DNA of 64,000 nucleotides, from contig BSBN01001687.1 of NCBI GenBank assembly GCA_027924645.1, positions 682,001 to 746,000 on the forward strand, written 5' to 3'. How positions within the stretch are numbered: position 1 is the first letter of the stretch; every line of letters starts with the position of its first letter. Shown here piece by piece: positions 23,374 through 34,613 of the stretch. The position numbers and the translations under genes are program-made. The notes under the pieces are model-generated. The model was not told the origin of the DNA. It made no database searches and saw only the letters and a program-made list of their open reading frames with translations. The DNA is from Cunninghamia lanceolata. Taxonomy: Eukaryota; Streptophyta; Pinopsida; Cupressales; Cupressaceae.

Positions 23374-24483
23374 GATTTAGGGCTGACAACTGAGAAGGGG
23401 GGTGAATCAGTTGTCTTAAAATTTTAATGCTTGCTGGAATTAATTCTTCTTTACCACTTCTTAACAGATCTATGATATAACCATGAAAAGCAAGAATCAA
23501 TAACACATGAGCAGAAACACAAATAACACACTTGACACCAAGATTTTTGACGTGGAAACCCGGTTAAGGGAGAAACCACGGTGGGGGTTAACCCACAAGG
23601 ATTATACTCTGTTAAAAGTATTACAATAAGGGAAGGCACATGCCTTTGGGCTCACTGCCCAGAGCTCACTACTTACAAGAATGATTACAAAAGGATTACA
23701 GATTGTTTGAACTGATGAATAGCATCTGCCAATGCAAGATTCAGTTCCAGTTAAGCACATAATACTGATTTTACACACTTCATCTTTATTCTGCCATGTT
23801 TAGTGCTCTACCATTATCTAGACCTTAGATCTCTTCTCTTTCGCACTTTAATCTACCTTTTTCACACTTACTCCATTATCACGTCACACACACACACCAA
23901 AACACTTGAATCCATCAGCTATATATATGTGCATCAACCAATTCAATCAACTATAGTCAGCTTCAAGAAAACTTAGAACATTATTAAGGACTTTGTTCTG
24001 TCAGCTTAATCTATGCACAAATATCAACACAAACCAAATACTTGTGTTCCCAGATCATCAATCAAGTCTGCCAATACCACTAATTATCACTAATTTCTTA
24101 TCCAACAACTTTTCTACATCCAGACCAAGATCAAATACTAGGTCACCTTGTTCTTCTTCTGACTGTGCAGACTAACTGGAACCTGATACTCAAATCCTTA
24201 TAACTTTTGACTCCTTCATCATCAGAGGCTAAGATTCTAAATTTAGATAGCCTTAACACTCCTTATCATTTCTTCAGATCTGCAACATACTGTGAATAAC
24301 CACCGGAGAGATCCAGACTAAGATACTGGACCCTGTCACATGCTCTGTTTCTAACATCTGAACTTAGACAAATCCTCACTCTGACTTCTGGTATGAACAA
24401 ATCATGTAATACGGATGTGCAAGGTAGACTTAGTTGCCATCAATGACAACACCTATCATCCATAGTAGTGTCTCTTACCAACA
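23374..24483 (-). repeat. LTR2, shared between elements C and D
   Basis: From GATTTAGGGCTGAC (23374) to CTTACCAACA (24483). The right edge is followed by D polypurine tracts, so it is the 3' LTR of D. On its left, C coding sequence is fused directly, without primer site and without the first bases of the LTR. It has TTTTTGACGTGG near 23,545. Confidence 0.8.
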
Positions 24484-24638
24484 ATCTCCCCCTTTAGCAT
24501 TGATGGCAACACTTAGTGAAAAATGACTAAGTGTCAGAACACTCCTCCTTACTATATACACTTGTGCTTTTCACTAATCACCAATGCTCTCCCTTTGTTG
24601 GATTCCTCATTTTTCACTACTCATCACTCCCCCTTTAA
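24484..24638 (-). other. Multiple polypurine tracts of element D
   Basis: CTCCCCCTTTAGC at the LTR2 edge and CTCCCCCTTTAAC at 24627-24638, with two decayed copies between. Same layout as beside C. Confidence 0.65.
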
Positions 24639-24839
24639 CATCAATGGCAAAGGGTGGGATCTATAAACCAAAATTTACAAAAATACCAGGCCGCATATGT
24701 ACAAACAGTCTTTGAGTCTTATTTACATATACTTAAGTATATCAGTAAAATGTTCTTCAAATGTGCCAAATCACTATCCCATCTCTTCTTTATAGTGTTC
24801 AAAATTGAGATGTGGCCACTGAAAAGGAATGCTTGTGAC

Positions 24840-27800
24840 TCTACTGTCCTCAGATCAATGGGGTCACTAGACTGAGTTGCAACTTGGGCTTCAATCAGAG
24901 CTCACTCATTCTTGACTATGTGCTCTCCTTCTCTTTTATCAATTTATTTATATCTTCAATCAAGTTGATTACTTGAGTCTCCTTACTTGCCACTGATACT
25001 GACACTGGATCAAAAGAATTTGATATATTGGATAATTTTTGCTTAGACATTTTTATTTTTTCTTCATATCCTCTATAATTTTAGGACAAGATAGAGAAAA
25101 ATTTATACACATTTCCTCCTTGTATAAGAGCATTTTGAATACTCTTAATACTAGCATCCAGCACCATTTCATCTACTCCAATCAATCCCTTAAGAGCATC
25201 AAATATTTTATCATTGAATTCTTTTTTAACCTTGACCTTCGCAGACTTCTCTAGAGACTCAAAATGAGAACTTACCAAGTTTATCAGGTTCTTTAATTGT
25301 CTGGAGGGGGATGCTAAAGAATCCTTCTAGTATGTTGACATGATTTTGCTAAAATTCTTGATGCTAGACCAAGTAGCTCATTGTCTTCTATGTGAGACTT
25401 AAAAATGTCTTCTCTAGCCTTGGCTTGAGCTATAGAAGCCAACTTAATCTTCAGCACTGGAGATAATGTATCAAAGTTTATTGGACCTTGAATTATGTCC
25501 TAATTTTCTTCAATCTGTTTGTCTCTCTCCATAATCTCATTTACTACTTCTGTAGTGTCTCTTGCCCAAAATGATGATGTATCTGTTTGATCCTTACTAG
25601 TACTATCAGCCAGATTATCTTGCTTGGGTTCATCATGCTTTACAATCTCTTCTTCTTTATCATTTTTCTCCTTGGCTTCTTCTGCTTCTTGGTTCTTAGC
25701 CTTTTCTATTTCATGCTCTTTAATCTTCAATGACTCATCTTCAATTTGATCATCTGTTTCTATATTCATCTATGTGTCCTTTTTGTTAGAATGGTCCAGA
25801 GGAGTTAGAATACCTCCTACATCAACAATTTCATCTATCATCTTTTCATCTTTCTTGCTTATAGTTTCCTCTTTCGGGGTGGAGAGATTATTTATTCCAA
25901 ATTGTTGCTCATCCTTTTGCTGATCTTCTTCATCCGAAACTAATGTGTTATCAGCAGGTTCACCTGCAACCACAAAGAACTTGTTTTTGTCCAAAGATTT
26001 TCTCAAAATTTGCTCAGTTTCTTGGACAACTTAGTCTATGTCTCCAATCATCAATTTGTTCATCCTTGTCTTACTCCTAAATTCATTTTTGACCTCTTTA
26101 AAAATTTTATCTACTTCTTTGCTAGAGATCACTGAACATAGAGCGGTCAACACATGTTCCCTTAGCTCCATATCTTTAGTCTTAGTAGCATCTTTTCTCA
26201 TTTCCAAGATGTCTCTTAAGCCTTTTGGAACTTCTGACAAAATTTCTACCAGTGCTCGATTGTATACATTCAAGTACTTGATAGTGGCTTCTTCCAAAAG
26301 TCTTTTGTCAGCGTTATTGTAAAGATCATAGAATTTAGTCAATGGTTTTAAATTTCCATCAACAATAATTGTTTTGACAATGTTTTTCACAGAGGGAATT
26401 TGCTTCTTAACATCAGCCTCTAATTTCTGCCTCTTATTTGTCTTCTTGCTTTCGAAAGGCTTCTCTTCAAATACTTTAAGAGCTTTAGCACCTATGTCCT
26501 TTAGCTCCTTAAGCCCATCATCTAAATCTATCATTTCTTTATCCTCTTTATCAAAGCTGCCATATGGACTTTTGGTCATTACTTTTGTTCTTTTCTTTTC
26601 CTTACCAGATGATTTGTCTTTCAGTTTCTCTATCTTGGCAGATTTTATGGGAATAAGGGTAGCAGTAGAGCTCCTAGTTTTTATATGCTGGCCAGAGGAG
26701 ACTTCTGGAGCACTTGCCTATTTCTTATCCTTATTTTCTTTCTTAGCCTTTTCAATTCTTTCCCTAAATTACCTCGCAGCTTCCTTGGTGAGGCCAAGAT
26801 TCTCAACCAACTGCTCAACTTCTTTCCTTACTTTCCTACTAGTTTCAAGTTTTCTAAGTTCAACATGCAGTTTCATACTTAGCTCCTCGTATGTTCTAAA
26901 TCTTTCAACTGTTGTGTCCTTTGGCTTTCTCAAAAGGTGTTGAGCATACATATTCAAAATTTTCTCATCTACCTCATACCCCATGGGAATGGTCCAAACA
27001 TGTCTAGGTTCTACTACTTCCATTAAGCACTAATCAGTGTCCACCATGAAACATATTTCATTTTTGTACTTCTCAACAACCGATTTAGGGATTCTTTCTC
27101 TAGAATGCATCATATTCTGAAAGTTCTTGAAGTATCCCCAGATTGTTGTCCTCTATACTTTATAGTCACCAATGTTGTGTAGATGATCTCTAATTTGAAT
27201 AGCAACTGGCTCATCATTAGTCTAGTGCACACCCTTTACTCCAGGTACCTTATTCATAAATTGGAAACATAAACATAGAACCAATGTACCATATTTAAAG
27301 TTGTTTTTCTTATCTTTATTGATTTTGTTTAAGTTCTCAATTAGCTGGTTCTACAATAATTCACACAAGTCATAATCTACATTTTCCTTTAACATTTTGT
27401 ATGCAACATATATGGTCGTTCTAGAGACAGAGTTCTCTCTACTAGAATGATTAATTTTGTAACCAATTACCATTGAAGCAAACTTGACATTTGGATCAAT
27501 AATATCATTGATGGTCATTGCCCTTTTGTTGAATTTGGCACTAGTTGCATCAATTACAGTCTGGTTCTTCAGAAATTTCAGCAAGGGTAAACCACCGGTT
27601 GAATTCAACTCAGTCACAATCCTAATAGCATCTTTTGTAATTTTGAATGGTTTCAACAACCACAAAAACTCATCATGCATTCATCTTAAAACATACTGGA
27701 CCCATTCATCTTCATTGAATGTTGGAAACCCCATAATCTGAATGAAATGTTTATCGTGCAGTGCCTTATACTCAGGTTTAAGATCATGATTTTCATCCCT

Positions 27801-28010
27801 TAGATGACTCTCAAACAAATCTACAAACCTTGAGTCCCCAAATTCATCTATGCTTGCATGAATATAAACCCTAATATCTTCAACATGTAGCACACCATAC
27901 GAAACACTTAAAAATTCACCTAATGGGTCAACTTCTATTGATTTGTGTGGATGCTCCTTAAATTTGGATCGAGGCCTTTCAGTAATATCAACAACCAAAG
28001 GTGTATCCAT
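24840..28010 (-). pseudogene. Element D: full-length version of the C/D frame
   Basis: From ATG at 28010 (MDTPLVVDITERPRSKFKEH) the same frame runs to about 25,500 with in-frame stops; one shift follows before 25,278. The original length was about 970 codons. The N-terminal domain (28,010-27,090) has ASIDEFGDSRFVDLFESHL, GFPTFNEDEWVQYVL and a helical stretch around NHSSRENSVSRTTIYVAYKML and FKYGTLVLCLCFQFM, which reminds me of the putative plant transposon protein domain (weak, unverified). The rest parallels C: IPMGYEVDEKILNMYAQ, the KYLNVYNRALVEI domain, the acidic coiled-coil segment, then FNDKIFDALKGLIGVDEMVLDAS. The protein is highly charged and I see no clear membrane segment or zinc knuckle. 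It occupies the whole internal region between LTR sequences, so the element lacked its own replication genes. Confidence 0.72.
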
Positions 28011-28602
28011 TGCAAAATATTACAAGTTCAAAGCTTCGCAAATAAATAGTTTTTTCACGAAATTAGGGTTGGTGGACAAATTCGTCTGTCGCACTTCAAA
28101 TCCATGAAATCTCAGCTCAGACGCTATTCTTCTTGCTCTCTTTGAATGCAAAGTGTTTCAAATGAAGAGTGAATGACCCTTTATGCTCCACAAATCCTAA
28201 TTTGCCTTTGTAATAAATGCTCTACCCTAACACATTTGGTTACACTATTTCAGCATACAGTCGATCTTCAATTGTTCTATAATTCACCATATTCACTTCT
28301 TTTCTTCTGGAAAACTTTTCAAAAGTTTTACAATAACCCAAATTATCTTTTCTCAACATGCCAAATTCAAGCACTCACTTACTAGCTAGGGAATTAGATT
28401 TTCAATGGAGCTCCCCCTAAGCCAGAGCTCCTGATTCAATTCCCAAAGGAATTATCAGCACCAAATTCTGGTGCAGATCCATTGTCAATATTCATTTCAC
28501 CTTTCTTTACCCATGTTTTGTTCATTTCATTCTAGACCTCATTCACATCAACTTTACCCTTGCCTTTGTCTTGTCCTTGCTCATCTAATTTTCTATTTAC
28601 CA
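28011..28602 (-). other. 5' leader of D and unassigned sequence
   Basis: Non-coding upstream of the D start. A short stop-interrupted frame next to 28603 (minus strand, MVNRKLDEQGQDKGKGKV) is unassigned. The LTR edge at 28603 is followed by TGGTAAATAG, which agrees with a Met-tRNA primer site only in its first five bases. Confidence 0.4.
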
Positions 28603-28920
28603 TGTTAGATTTCGGGCAGACAACTGAGAGGGGGGTGAATTAGTTGTTCAAGACTCTCTTCCAATTAAACACTTAAATCCACTTTGTAATTCAGCAGCAT
28701 AATAATAAATCAATGTATAGATGATACTGATCCAACAACATGCTCATGACTTTCATCACCATCTCCTTCACTTCATAACACCTTTGATCATCACTCCTTT
28801 GTCTTCTCTTTTGAACTACTCCTTTGTCTACTCCTCTAATCACTTACTCTATCATCTCTGATTGCCACTCTATTGACATCATCCACAACTCTATTGACAT
28901 CAATGACAACATATGCAACA
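28603..28920 (-). repeat. LTR3: internally shortened LTR of the M subfamily
   Basis: Starts TGTTAGATTTCGGGCAG and ends ATATGCAACA (318 bases). The first 110 bases follow solo LTR M closely and the end resembles the M end, so about 930 bases are missing from the middle. Polypurine tracts follow at 28921 and 28970. Confidence 0.72.
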
Positions 28921-28980
28921 ATCTCCCCCTTTGGCATTGATGGCAACACCTGACCTAATATGCAAATTTCTCCCCCTTTG
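28921..28980 (-). other. Polypurine tracts beside LTR3
   Basis: CTCCCCCTTTGGC at 28923 and CTCCCCCTTTGAC at 28970 on the plus strand, the Sirevirus-like multiple tract layout again. Confidence 0.65.
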
Positions 28981-29189
28981 ACATCAAGGGAAAAAAGCTA
29001 GTGATCTTCCTCTACACCTACAAAAACATACAAGCTCCCCATATCTATGCAATCCTTGCCATCCTCCTTAGTGTCTTTCTACCCGTTCCCCCTGAGAGGT
29101 AGCCTCCATCAATCTAGGGATAAAAATATATCTTCAACTACTCCCCATGGATAGATGCACCATCTATGCATCTACTTGGAAGAAGGAGG

Positions 29190-30640
29190 GACAACAACCC
29201 TTAACTTCTATCTGAGATATTCAAATGTGTCCTTAGAAAGTTTGTAAAGATATATGCAACTTGATCCTTTGTAGGTACATATTCTAATTTTACCTCTTGA
29301 CTTGCAACCTTCTCTCTTAAAAGTGATACTTGATGGATATGTTCTTGGTTCTAGAATACATCACTAGATTCTTTGAAATATTTATGGCACTTGTATTGTC
29401 ACATAGGATAGGAATGGGCTCATCATACATTATCTTGATATCCTTCAATGTTTACTTCATCCACAACACTTGAGTGCAACAAGATGTTGGGGCTATATAC
29501 TATGCTTTTGTTGTTAATAAGGACAATAAATCTTGCTTCTTACTAAACCATGAGATTAATCTATCTCCCAAAAAGAAAGCTCCACCACTAGTACTTCACC
29601 TATCATCAACACTACAATCTCAATCTGCATCAGTATATGCACTCAAAGAAAATTCATTACCTTTTTTATACCACAATCCATAGTTCAGAGTGCTCTTTAA
29701 ATATCTAAAAATCCTCTTGACTGCCATCACACGTGTTTCTCTTGGATCAACTTGAAACCTTGCAACCAAACAAACAACTTTCATAATGTTAGGCCTTGAT
29801 GTTGTTAAGTACAATAGCCCCCAATCATAGACCTATATAGAGTCTGATTCACCTGAGGTGATTCATCATCTTTTCTCAAATGACAACTTGTTACCATAGG
29901 AGTACTCACTGGTTTGCAATCTTTCATACCAAACTTCTTCAACATTTCCTTGACATACTTTGCTTGAGAGATAAAAATACCATCATCTAATTGAGCAATT
30001 TATAGTCCAAGAAAGAATGATAACTCACCTATCATAGACATCTCAAATTCTTTTTGCATCTCTTTTGTAAAATTCTTACACATTTCATCATTGCCACCAA
30101 AGATTATATCATCAACATACATAACAACTATTAGAATTTGTTCATCCTCAATTTTGATGTAAAGATTACTATCTGTGGTACCATTCTTGAAAAGAGTACT
30201 TGTTCAAACTTGCATACCAAGCCCTAGGGGCTTATTTGAGACCATACAAATCCTTCTTAGTCTGCATACCATGTTTGGGTCTTCTAATAGCTGAAATACA
30301 TCAGGTTGCTCTATGTAAACTTCTTCTAAGTCACCATTCAAGAAAGAAGATTTGACATCCATTTGATATACCTTGAATCTCTTGTGAACTTCAAATGTAA
30401 GAAACATCTTGATTGCTTCCATTCTCGCCACTAGAGTAAATGTATCCTTAAATTCAATTCCTTCCACTTGTGAATAGCCTTTGTAGGCCAACCTTTCTTT
30501 GTTTCTAACCACTTCTCCATCTTCATTCAACTTATTTCTGAATACCCACTTTGTACCTATCACATTTTTGTCTGCAGGCCTTGGTACCAATTCCCAAGTC
30601 TGATATTTCTCAATCTGATTTAGTTTTTCTTCCATTTCTT
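29190..30640 (-). pseudogene. Element E reverse transcriptase and RNase H relic
   Basis: Copia RT on the minus strand. The first part (30,635-30,204) has YQTWELVPRPADKNVIGTKW, GYSQVEGIEFKDTF and VYQMDVKSSFLNGDLEE. The catalytic YVDD is intact at 30119-30108 (VVMYVDDIIFGG). RNase H pieces follow: YLTTSRPNIMKVV at 29,814, and near 29,250 a decayed C-terminus. Frameshifts separate the parts. In sequence style (PRPADKNVIGTKWVF) it resembles Sirevirus/Maximus-type copia elements. It would have supplied reverse transcription for its own family and perhaps, in trans, for elements such as C and D; that link is inference. Confidence 0.8.
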
Positions 30641-30795
30641 GTATCCATCCTTCATCCTTGCTAGCATCAACAAAAGTTTAGGTTCTATGCTTGACAGTAA
30701 AGAAAAATTTACCTATTCATTTGTCTTTACAAATCTTCTTCTTGTCTACACTCCTTCATTCTTGTCTCCGTTATCTAATCTTCTAAGTGATTCTT

Positions 30796-31790
30796 CTAAA
30801 CATATTTGGAAAGAGTTGTGGTGACCTTCTCTTGTGTCTCTTCCTTTTCTTCAACTTCTTCTTCTTCTATGCATGCAGGTTCATCTAACCAACAGTCTTC
30901 TTGCTCATATGGGATTTGATGTGACTCTTCATTAACCCTAACATTTTCACTCTCAACTATCTTCCTTAATCTTTTATTATAGCACTTGTAATCTTTGCTC
31001 CTAGTTGAGTATCCAAGAAAGATTCCTTTATTAGACCTTGAGTCAAACTTTCCCAAAAATTCTTCATCTCTTTTGATGTAGCATTTTCTTCCAAAAAGTC
31101 TGAAATACTTGATAGATGTTGGTCTTCCATACCATAGCTCATAAGGTGTATTGGTGTTGTTCACTCTTAGTTTTCCTCTATTAATAATATAGACAACATT
31201 ATGGACTACTTCTTTCCAACCTACATCAGGCAACTTGGCTTCACTCAACATTGTTCTTTCCATCTCCAAAATAGTTCTATTCTTCCTTTCCACAACTCCA
31301 TTTTGTTGAGGAGTTCTAGTAGTAGATAGGTGCCTCTTTATTCTATGTTCTTCACAAAATTCTTAAAACTCGTTTGATGTAAACTCTCCACCTCTATTAG
31401 ACCTTCAAACACTTGATTGTAGCATTCATTTCATTTTCAACCATGGACTTGAAAATCTTAAACCTACTCAAAGCTTTTGATTTTTCTTTTAAGAATGTAA
31501 CCCATGTCATCCTAGAGAAGTCATCAATGAGCAACATGAAATATCTCTCACCTTGTAGACTCTTTGTCCTGGCAGGTCCACACAAATCACTATGGATTAC
31601 TTCCAATGGCCTTGTAGAATAATATTCCCTAGTCTTGAATCTTATCCTTGTCTGCTTCCTAATCTGACATTTTTTGTGTAAGGTACTTGCAGGCTTGATG
31701 ATCTTTGGCATGTCTCTAACTGCTTGTATGGAACTAATCTTCACAAGATTTTCAAAGTTGATGTGTCCCATCCTTTTGTGCCACATCCAG
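30796..31790 (-). pseudogene. Element E integrase relic
   Basis: Minus strand. The zinc-binding part is WHKRMGHINFENL with KKCQIRKQ, one Cys of the CxxC pair replaced. The core begins EVIHSDLCGPARTKSLQG and has LLIDDFSRMTWVTFLKEKS. The second catalytic Asp region is decayed (LKV where RSD is expected), followed by a stop, then QQNGVVERKNRTI with the catalytic Glu in the next frame. The distal domain (31,293-30,800) has PYELWYGRPTSIKYFRLFGRKCY and GIFLGYSTRSKDYKCYN, then a Glu-rich tail. It is disabled by the missing Asp region and frame breaks. Confidence 0.8.
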
Positions 31791-31882
31791 CATTCATTTG
31801 TCTATCCTAGAAGAGAACTTCTTCCATTGACACCCTTTAGGTTATACAATTTATTCTTTATCCTAGAACCTTCTACCACCAG

Positions 31883-32212
31883 TCAACCAGACTTTTCTCT
31901 TTTGATTTCACACCCTTGATCATCAAATATGAGTTTGTATCCTTTGTTGCACATCTGACTTACACTGAGAAGATTGTGCGTGAGACCTTCTACATAAAGA
32001 ACATCTTTTGTTTTGGATTTTCTATCAATACTTATGGTGCCTTTTCCACAAATCTTTGCAGATGAATTATCTCCAAACCTGACTGATCCACCATTCCACT
32101 TAACAAGATTGATGAATTTTCTCCTATCACCTGTCATGTGGCTTGTACATCTACTATCTATTACCCAAAGATTTATTTTCCCTTCAGCATGAAATGTTGT
32201 TTGGACAATCAT
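31883..32212 (-). pseudogene. Element E aspartic protease relic
   Basis: Open segment of about 109 residues with LWVIDSRCTSHMTGDRRKF. The family motif is DSGCTSHMTG, so the active-site Gly is now Arg and the enzyme would be inactive. It continues to VLYVEGLTHNLLSVSQMC, the normal protease/integrase connector of copia elements. Confidence 0.8.
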
Positions 32213-32229
32213 TAATTTTTCAAATTCAT

Positions 32230-33670
32230 TGCTTGTCTCCTATCTTTTGGAAGAGTCGCTCTCCTTGTCTTGCTCAATAATATCTAACGTCTAAGATTCT
32301 AATTTTGCTAATCCACTCCTACAATATCTTTCTATATGTCCAAAATTGTTGCAAATATGACATACCACATTGACATACACTAGTGAGGCAAGAGGATCCC
32401 TACTTACAAAATTCCTTCTATTCATGCTAGACTTGTACTCCATAGCCTTATGACCATATCTATTGCAAATAAAACAATAACCAAAGAATGCATAATTGAA
32501 CCTATGTGTATACCTTCTTCTTTGAGACATGACTGGAATGAGATATGCTCCTTCAGGATCATCCAAATTTCCAGACTTTGCTTTATCCATTCCTTTCTAG
32601 GTGAAAGAATTTGTTTCTCAAGTTTTGTGCATTCTTTTATCTTAGCTTCAATCAGAGCTCTTTGTTCTTAGTTCTCTTTATTTGCACATTCCAAGTCTTC
32701 AAGAGCATAAACATACCAAGGATTACCATGGCCATGAATAGAGATTATCCTCTTTCATCATCTGATGAGTAGTGATCTACTTCTTCTGAGTAGTGATCTA
32801 CTTCTTCTCAAAAGCTATAGTCTTCCTTGGAAAGGAGGTTTCTCTTGAAGTTATTCCTTTTGAAATCCTTGTTGTTATTTTCATTTTCTCCAAAAGGACA
32901 TTTAGAAGCATAATGACCAACTCTTCCACATTTAAAACATTTGAAAGGTAACTTACCTTTATACTTGCTTGATCCCTTCTTCAGCTTTCTCACAAAGTTT
33001 GCTTCTTCTTCCTCAAATTCACTATATGAACCAAATGTCCATTCTTTCTTCACAGCTTTTAGAGAAGCTTCTCTTTTATATGTACCTTGGACTTCATTTC
33101 TCATCTCATAGGTAGTGTGGGTCCCAAACAGCTCTTCCATGGTTTCTTCAGATCTTTAGCTTCTTCAATAGCAAAAACTTTTGAATCAAACCTATGAGGG
33201 AGAGTTCTCAGGACTTTCTTCACAACCACTGAATCAATTATTTCTTCACCAAGTCCTCTGATTCCATTGACTACCTCATCCACTCATAGCATATAGCTAG
33301 CAATGTTTTCCTCTTCTTTCATCCTTAGATTCTCAAACATTGTTTTGTAAGATTGTAATTTTTCTTGCTTTACACTATCATTTCCTTCATAGAGATTTTT
33401 GAGCTTATCCCATATCTCCTTGGTTGTCTTTCATTGTACTACATTGACAACCTATGAATTTGTTAAACCATTTAAGAAAGCATTATTTTCATGGGCCTTC
33501 TTTGCATCTGCATCTGTAATAGGATGAGTAGGTTCAGTATATGCATCCTTTGCAACTCTCCAAACATCACTCCCTAGAGAGGTGAGATAGGCTTCCATAC
33601 TTACACTCTAGAAAGCATAGTTACTTCCATCAAATATCAATGCTTTAGAAAAGGACTCTCTCTGAGACAT
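32230..33670 (-). pseudogene. Element E gag relic with three zinc knuckles
   Basis: Starts at an ATG at 33670 (MSQRESFSKALIFDG). Characteristic copia gag segments follow: SVSMEAYLTSLGSDVW, then KLKNLYEGNDSVKQEKLQ and VDEVVNGIRGLGEEIIDSVV. Three nucleocapsid motifs are visible: CFKCGRVGHYASKCPF near 32,930 is a complete CCHC, CFICNRYGHKAMEYKSS near 32,470 has lost its last Cys, and CHICNNFGHIERYCRSG near 32,340 is complete. Several knuckles are typical of Sirevirus-type gag. The frame has several stops and a 21-base duplication near 32,770. Confidence 0.78.
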
Positions 33671-33722
33671 GTGTTCTACTCCAAGATCTATCTTCAACTG
33701 TTAGGCTGCACCAAGGAACTCA

Positions 33723-33734
33723 ACTTTCATACCA
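33723..33734 (-). other. Primer binding site of element E, degenerate
   Basis: The minus strand reads TGGTATGAAAGT, a diverged Met-tRNA site, two bases from the LTR end at 33737. Confidence 0.65.
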
Positions 33735-33736
33735 AT

Positions 33737-34613
33737 TGTTAGAACACTCTGATACACTAAAAGGGGATGAATCACTATATGTCAAAACTTAATCCAATTC
33801 AACTTTATCAACAAAACATTCTACTTCCTTAAACAGATAATGAAGCAAATTAAGCAATTCAAATCATAATCACACAACCACACAACCATAACACCAAATT
33901 TACATGGAATACCATAGAAGGGAAAAACCATAGTGAGCAATCTACTTGGATCTACTATCCAAATCTAGCCTCACAAATAAAAACAAGATTTACAACAAGT
34001 TTTATGGGCAACAACCCAAAGGAAGCTGCAACTCCATGATACACAATTTTTATGACTTCAACCAAAGGAAGCTATAACTCTATAAGTGATACAACACTTA
34101 CAAGAAGAGGTTACAACCTATGTACAAAACACTTGAAAGAATTCTGCTAATCAATCACCTCCGCAGCATCAACACCCTTCACACTGCATAAAACTTCAAC
34201 TCCTCTTCTGAAACAACTTTGCTATCTTCAACACACTTCCACACACACACACACTTGCACATACATCCTCACACACTCTCACACACTCATACTCATTTCA
34301 AAAAACTTAATCTTACATTTATATCCTCCGCAACCCTTCAAAACTTTCTCCTATGTCAGCCAAGATGAAACGTGTAACATGAAATGTGCAATGGCTACAA
34401 CAAGTCAGCTCCTAAAGTCATCAATGGTAATGTAGAAGTCTAATGTGGTTCAAACCAAGTGATAACCAGAACCTATTTTTCCTTATCACACATCTCCACG
34501 CTAGTGTACACTTCCAAACACACGGTGCAATCACCAAAACATACAAAGTTAGCCCAGCAAAGGAAAAATGTGTGATAAGGAAAAAAGTGGTTTCATCAAA
34601 CTATTCATCAACA
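33737..34613 (-). repeat. 5' LTR of element E
   Basis: Plus strand starts TGTTAGAACACTCTG beside the primer site. A possible outer end is TTCATCAACA at 34613. It has the copia LTR motif in decayed form (TTTACATGG ... GGGAAAAACCATAGTGAG near 33,900). It does not pair with LTR3 in sequence, so the boundary and partner stay open. Confidence 0.5.
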
